From an uncultured Flavobacteriaceae bacterium (GTDB taxonomy: Bacteria > Bacteroidota > Bacteroidia > Flavobacteriales > Flavobacteriaceae), in contig CAJJAZ010000007.1 of NCBI GenBank assembly GCA_905182295.1, positions 100,175-164,174 of the forward strand: DNA of 64,000 bases, in the 5' to 3' direction. Positions within the stretch are counted from its first letter, which is position 1, and every line of letters starts with the position of its first letter. Position numbers and translations under genes: made by a program. Positions 60,407 to 64,000 of this stretch are shown one piece after another. The notes below the pieces were generated by a model. That model made no database searches. It saw nothing but the letters and a program-made list of their open reading frames with translations, and was not told where the DNA came from.

Positions 60407-61783
60407 ATGGCACAAAAACCAACAATACCAAAAGGTACCAGAGATTTCTCTCCTATTGAAGTGAATAAGAGACAGTATATTATGTCTTGTATAAAGCGTC
60501 AATTTGAGCTTTATGGTTTTAATCCAATAGAAACGCCTTCATTTGAAAATTATGACACCCTTATGGGGAAGTATGGAGAGGAAGGGGATAGGTTAATTTT
60601 TAAAATCTTAAACTCTGGAGATTTCTTGTCTAAAGTTTCTGATGAGCAGTTAACGTCAAAGGATGTTAAGGCTTTAACGCCTTATATTTCAGAGAAAGCC
60701 CTTCGTTATGACTTGACCGTTCCTTTTGCGCGTTATGTGGCCATGCACCAAAATGAGATTGATTTTCCTTTTAAGCGATACCAGATGCAACCGGTTTGGC
60801 GTGCAGATAGACCTCAAAAAGGTAGATTTAGAGAGTTTTATCAATGTGATGCAGACGTTGTTGGTTCTAGCGCGCTACTTCAAGAAGTAGAGCTGATACA
60901 ATTATACGACGCTGTTTTTTCAGATTTAGGTCTCCAGGGGGCAGTTATTCATTTGAACAATAGAAAAATATTAAGTGGTATAGCAGAAGTTATTGGTGCT
61001 GCAGACAAGCTCATGGACTTTACCGTAGCCTTGGATAAGCTAGATAAAATAGGTGCAGAAAAAGTGGCTGCTGAAATGTTAGATAAGGGTATTTCAGAGG
61101 AAGCGGTTCATATGGCTAATCCTTTATTTGATTTAAAGGGGACTAATGCATCGGTTTTAGATACGCTCTCTTCCTTTCTAGCGGCATCGGCCGTAGGCCT
61201 AGAGGGAGTTTCTGAAATAGCATTTATTTTGGAGGCACTAGCTAAAACAAACCTCTCTGTCTGTACCTTATCTATTTCTGTGACACTGGCCCGAGGGCTT
61301 AATTATTATACAGGAACAATTATAGAAGTTTCTGCTCCTGAGGGTGTCTCTATGGGATCCATTGGAGGAGGGGGTAGGTATGACAATCTCACTGGAATTT
61401 TTGGACTTCAGAATGTTGGTGGTGTTGGAATTTCCTTTGGCTTAGACCGTATTTATTTGGTTTTAGAAGCCCTAGACTTATTTCCAAAAGCTATTTTAGC
61501 AGGGCCACAAGTGTTTTTCGTGAATTTTGGGGATTCGGAATCCTTGAAAGCCATGACAATAGTCCATAAATTAAGAAAATTAGGAATTTCTTGTGACTTG
61601 TATCCCAGCGCGAATAAAGTGCAAAAGCAAATGAAATACGCCCATCAAAAAGGGGCGCAGTATGTGGCGCTTTTAGGGGCTCAAGAAATTGAAAATAATA
61701 TGCTGGTACTTAAGCACATGGATAGCGGGGATCAGAAAGAGTATGCTTTAGATGAAATTGAGGCTATTGCAGCTATTTTTTAA
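60407..61783 (+). CDS. hisS: Histidyl-tRNA synthetase
   Basis: A 458-residue class II aminoacyl-tRNA synthetase. Motifs: PKGTRDFSPIEVNKRQYI at the N-terminus, motif 1 region NPIETPSFENYDTL, motif 2 YQMQPVWRADRPQKGRFREFYQCDAD, the histidine-binding LARGLNYYTG and motif 3 GISFGLDRIY. The C-terminal anticodon-binding domain covers about 365-458. The length is usual. It could share a promoter with the DUF6495 gene upstream. A clear terminator follows. Confidence 0.96.
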   Translation: MAQKPTIPKGTRDFSPIEVNKRQYIMSCIKRQFELYGFNPIETPSFENYDTLMGKYGEEGDRLIFKILNSGDFLSKVSDEQLTSKDVKALTPYISEKALRYDLTVPFARYVAMHQNEIDFPFKRYQMQPVWRADRPQKGRFREFYQCDADVVGSSALLQEVELIQLYDAVFSDLGLQGAVIHLNNRKILSGIAEVIGAADKLMDFTVALDKLDKIGAEKVAAEMLDKGISEEAVHMANPLFDLKGTNASVLDTLSSFLAASAVGLEGVSEIAFILEALAKTNLSVCTLSISVTLARGLNYYTGTIIEVSAPEGVSMGSIGGGGRYDNLTGIFGLQNVGGVGISFGLDRIYLVLEALDLFPKAILAGPQVFFVNFGDSESLKAMTIVHKLRKLGISCDLYPSANKVQKQMKYAHQKGAQYVALLGAQEIENNMLVLKHMDSGDQKEYALDEIEAIAAIF

Positions 61784-61808
61784 ATACCCTTATATGTTTT
61801 AGTAATAA

Positions 61809-61838
61809 AAAAAAGCATCCTATATAGGATGCTTTTTT
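61809..61838. terminator. Bidirectional terminator between hisS and the M42 peptidase gene
   Basis: A perfect 13-bp stem (61809-61821 with 61826-61838), a four-base loop, with A and T tracts forming the base. It serves both converging genes. Confidence 0.9.
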
Positions 61839-61862
61839 GTTGGCGTTTAAGAACTTTAGTGA

Positions 61863-62951
61863 TTAGTCAAAGTAACTAAATGTCTCTCCAGATTTAATAG
61901 TAAGGAGTGTTTCGTAGATGAGTCTAATCACATTTTCAACATCTTCTTTTTGAACCATTTCTACGGTAGTGTGCATATATCTTAAAGGCAATGATATAAG
62001 CGCTGAGGCAACCCCTCCATTGCTGTATGCAAATGCATCTGTATCGGTTCCAGTAGATCTAGAAGAAGCCATTCTCTGAAATGGGATATTATTTTTTTCA
62101 GCAGTCTCAATGATTCTAGCCCTTAATTTGTTCTGTACTGCAGGTGCATAGGAAATTACCGGGCCGTCTCCTAACTGGGTAAGACCTTGTACTTTCTGTT
62201 CGATCATTGGGGTAGTGGTGTCGTGACAAACATCTGTGACAATAGCGATATTTGGCTTTATGGTTTGGGTGATCATTTCTGCACCTCTAAGGCCAATTTC
62301 TTCTTGAACAGAGTTGGTGATATACAATCCAAATGGAAGTTTTACTTTGTTTTCGTGTAACAATCGCGCTACCTCTGCGATCATAAAACCACCAGCCCTA
62401 TTGTCTATGGCCCTACAGACAAATTTATTGCCGTTGAGTACTTGAAAAGTGTCTGGATAGGTAATGACACAACCCACGTGTACCCCCATTTCTAATACTT
62501 CTTTTTTGGTTTTAGCACCAATATCAATACATATGTTGTCTAATTTTGGGGTGTCTTCTTTGTCGTTTTTTCTGGTATGAATGGCTGGCCAGCCAAAAAC
62601 CCCTTTGACAATACCTTTATCTGTATGGATGTTTACCCATTTGGATGGTGCAATCATATGGTCAGATCCTCCGTTTCTAATCACATAGATCAGTCCTTCT
62701 TCAGTGATGAAGTTAACGTACCATGAAATTTCATCTGCATGGCCCTCTATAACCACTTTAAAAGGGGCGTCTGGGTTTATGACTCCTACAGCAGAACCGT
62801 AAGTATCTGTAATAAAAGTATCTACGTATGGTTTTAAATAATCCATCCACAGCTTTTGCCCCTCCCATTCGTAACCTGTTGGTGCTGCATTATTGAGGTA
62901 TTTTTCTAAAAACGCTTGAGAAGCGTCGGTCATTATAGGTTTGTGTTCCAT
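61863..62951 (-). CDS. M42-family metallopeptidase (glutamyl/tetrahedral aminopeptidase type)
   Basis: A protein of about 362 residues of the M42 family (PepA, FrvX, TET aminopeptidases), cytosolic enzymes that form large shells and trim peptides. The two-metal site is intact: EGHADEISW (His and nearby Asp), CRAIDNRAGG (bridging Asp), QEEIGLRGA (catalytic Glu pair), DVCHDTT (Asp) and a C-terminal RYMHTTVEM (His). The exact start is not certain: ATG 62951 (MEHKPIMTDAS) is my choice; ATG 62933 or the longer frame from 62999 are possible. It is convergent with hisS and divergent from the DUF4294 gene. Confidence 0.9.
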   Translation of the reverse strand: MEHKPIMTDASQAFLEKYLNNAAPTGYEWEGQKLWMDYLKPYVDTFITDTYGSAVGVINPDAPFKVVIEGHADEISWYVNFITEEGLIYVIRNGGSDHMIAPSKWVNIHTDKGIVKGVFGWPAIHTRKNDKEDTPKLDNICIDIGAKTKKEVLEMGVHVGCVITYPDTFQVLNGNKFVCRAIDNRAGGFMIAEVARLLHENKVKLPFGLYITNSVQEEIGLRGAEMITQTIKPNIAIVTDVCHDTTTPMIEQKVQGLTQLGDGPVISYAPAVQNKLRARIIETAEKNNIPFQRMASSRSTGTDTDAFAYSNGGVASALISLPLRYMHTTVEMVQKEDVENVIRLIYETLLTIKSGETFSYFD

Positions 62952-62998
62952 GTTTCTAAATTTATTGCTAATGTAATAATATTCACTTTTATTTAGCA

Positions 62999-63027
62999 TT
63001 GTTGTCTGTTCTTTATCCTTAATTTTG
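62999..63027 (+). promoter_or_regulatory. Promoter of the DUF4294 gene
   Basis: TTG at 62999-63001, an 18-base spacer and TAATTTTG at 63020-63027, one base short of the standard spacing. Transcription would begin near 63034, about 23 bases before ATG 63057. Confidence 0.6.
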
Positions 63028-63056
63028 TAAACAAATTAAAGCAGCTTTTAAAGCGA

Positions 63057-63737
63057 ATGAAACAGCTTTGTATTATTTTAATCGTATACTTATTTTGCGG
63101 AATTTCTTCTGCTCAAGATACTATTCCTCAAAATCAGGCTGCTAAGGATTATGTGAAGCTAGAGGGAGACACTTATTTTTTATCATCCATTCCTTTAAAT
63201 GAGGTGATTGTTTTTGCAGACATGAAGTTTCAGTCTACCCAAGAAATTTACAGGTATTTGTTGCTCAAGCGTAGGGCCATTAAAGTATACCCATATGCTA
63301 AGTTGGCCGCTGAGAAACTCACAAGCTTGCAGGACAGTATTTCACAACTTTCTTCCAATAGAAAGAAAAAGAAGTATACCAAGCAAATGCAAAAGTATAT
63401 AGAAGGTTCCTTTTCTGAGGAATTAAAAAAACTTACACGTTCCGAGGGACAAATCCTGGTGAAACTTATCTACAGACAAACAGGATCTTCTTCTTACGAT
63501 CTAGTCAAGGATCTTCGCTCTGGATGGCGCGCTTTTTGGTACAGTACAACTGCAAGAATGTTTAATATCTCTTTAAAAGAAGAGTTTCATCCAGACCTTG
63601 TTCAGGAGGATTATCTCATAGAAGATATCCTTCAAAGGGCTTTTGTGGAGAATAAGTTAGAGTACCAAGCTTCTGCTTTAAATTATGACTTTGCCAAGTT
63701 GTACAATAAGTGGAAGGCTAAAAAAAAATCTCATTAA
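63057..63737 (+). CDS. DUF4294 exported protein
   Basis: A 226-residue exported protein. The signal peptide is at residues 1-19 (LCIILIVYLFCGISSAQ). The mature part has LNEVIVFADMKFQSTQEIYRYLLLKRRAIKVYPYAKLA and LTRSEGQILVKLIYRQTGSSSYDLVKDLRSGWRAFWYSTTA, the hallmark of the DUF4294 family of Bacteroidota. The function is unknown; the basic helical sequence with KRKKKK-like runs suggests a structural or binding role at the envelope. The gene often sits beside M42 peptidase genes in related genomes, as far as I recall; here it is divergent from one. Confidence 0.85.
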   Translation: MKQLCIILIVYLFCGISSAQDTIPQNQAAKDYVKLEGDTYFLSSIPLNEVIVFADMKFQSTQEIYRYLLLKRRAIKVYPYAKLAAEKLTSLQDSISQLSSNRKKKKYTKQMQKYIEGSFSEELKKLTRSEGQILVKLIYRQTGSSSYDLVKDLRSGWRAFWYSTTARMFNISLKEEFHPDLVQEDYLIEDILQRAFVENKLEYQASALNYDFAKLYNKWKAKKKSH

Positions 63738-63884
63738 TTCTTGTTAGCTTTATTTGTTTGTGCTAATTTTATGTTCTCCATTTTTTTGAGGATGCAAATG
63801 ACTGGTTTTAAGTGTATTTGATGAGAGGTCAAAAAAAAAAATAAAAAACTTTTATTTTAGTCTTTTAAATCAAAAAACTCGTTC

Positions 63885-63892
63885 TATATTTG
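63885..63892 (+). promoter_or_regulatory. -7 element of a strong promoter, probably for an rRNA operon
   Basis: TATATTTG matches the -7 consensus. TTT replaces TTG at the standard 19-base spacing. An A/T-rich tract at about 63832-63880 resembles an UP element. Transcription would begin near 63899. The gene it serves is beyond the window. Confidence 0.7.
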
Positions 63893-63896
63893 CACC

Positions 63897-64000
63897 CGCT
63901 TTGGGAGACAGAGCGAGAATAAAAAAAACAAGTTCATAGACATATTGAAAAGACAGCGCGTAGAATCATAGCGATATGATTTTACAATAAGATTGAATTA
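63897..64000 (+). other. Leader of a presumed rRNA operon, cut by the right edge
   Basis: The first transcribed bases form a hairpin (CGCTTTG at 63897-63903 with CAGAGCG at 63909-63915, including one G-U pair). GTTCATAGACATATTG at 63932-63947 resembles the boxA-like motif GTTCTTTGACATATTG found before 16S rRNA in Flavobacteriaceae. No open reading frame begins here. The 16S gene itself is not in the window, so the call rests on the leader alone; a tRNA operon is the alternative. Confidence 0.55.

Noticed and set aside
1..64000. tRNA, tmRNA, RNase P RNA, prophage, transposase or replication-origin signals
   Set aside because: No cloverleaf, known RNA core, integrase or transposase motif, or DnaA-box cluster was recognised by eye. 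A tRNAscan or Infernal run would settle the RNA genes.

Overview
The window reads as chromosomal DNA of a marine-type Flavobacteriaceae (Bacteroidota). Supporting signs are promoters of the Bacteroidota form TTG-N19-TAnnTTTG in front of ribosomal genes, few visible Shine-Dalgarno sequences, a 950-residue CarB without its allosteric domain, a type B L31, a SerB-SerA fusion, and many families typical of that phylum (DUF4199, DUF4252, DUF4294, DUF6495, a GlmU-family protein, ECF sigma cassettes, a TonB-dependent receptor). Genes are closely packed on both strands. I see no phage, insertion sequence, CRISPR array or tRNA gene.

Layout. 1-1.7 kb: an M28 peptidase cut by the left edge and a PLP decarboxylase. 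1.8-9.7 kb: fatty-acid degradation, with a marR-fadN-fadA-fadE operon behind a palindromic operator candidate and, as a separate unit, an acyl-CoA ligase. 9.8-16.4 kb: purL, an RsmB-like rRNA methyltransferase with a lysine-rich repeat tail, and a YCF48-like lipoprotein. 16.4-17.7 kb: a visibly AT-richer patch with an unrecognised lipoprotein and a small membrane protein. 17.8-24.6 kb: an ECF sigma cassette, then an ABC exporter, phosphohexomutase, glycosyltransferase and DUF4199 protein in one direction. 24.7-33.6 kb: rpmE2, a GlmU-family protein, mtaB, small enzymes, a lytic transglycosylase, rpmH and carB. 33.7-40.3 kb: rmuC with a cobalamin uptake locus, where an ABC transporter (btuFCD type) is divergent from a B12-riboswitch-controlled BtuB-type receptor. 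40.4-48.8 kb: an S41 peptidase, a second ECF sigma cassette ending in two DUF4252 proteins, purB, a haem-binding protein, an alpha-amylase lipoprotein and a surface-type protein. 48.8-57.7 kb: a DEAD-box helicase, rdgB, the serB-serA fusion, rlmH, a YihY-type membrane protein and priA. 57.8-64 kb: a LytTR regulator, rpsF-rpsR-rplI, DUF6495, hisS, an M42 peptidase, a DUF4294 protein and, at the right edge, a strong promoter and leader that look like the start of an rRNA operon.

How the genes work together. FadE, FadN and FadA cover one full round of beta-oxidation, fed by the acyl-CoA ligase and probably controlled by the MarR protein. BtuB brings cobalamin through the outer membrane and BtuFCD through the inner membrane, but only BtuB carries the riboswitch. 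The two sigma cassettes share one plan: ECF sigma factor, single-span membrane protein, then exported protein(s). Most other genes are housekeeping (purines, pyrimidines, serine, translation, replication restart, rRNA modification).

Nothing here is a clear new system. The best candidates for unexplained biology are the lipoprotein/small-membrane-protein pair in the AT-rich patch, the histone-like tail on the RNA methyltransferase, and a leader block shared by rpmH and the presumed rRNA promoter. Function calls come from recognising motifs by eye; no database search was possible.
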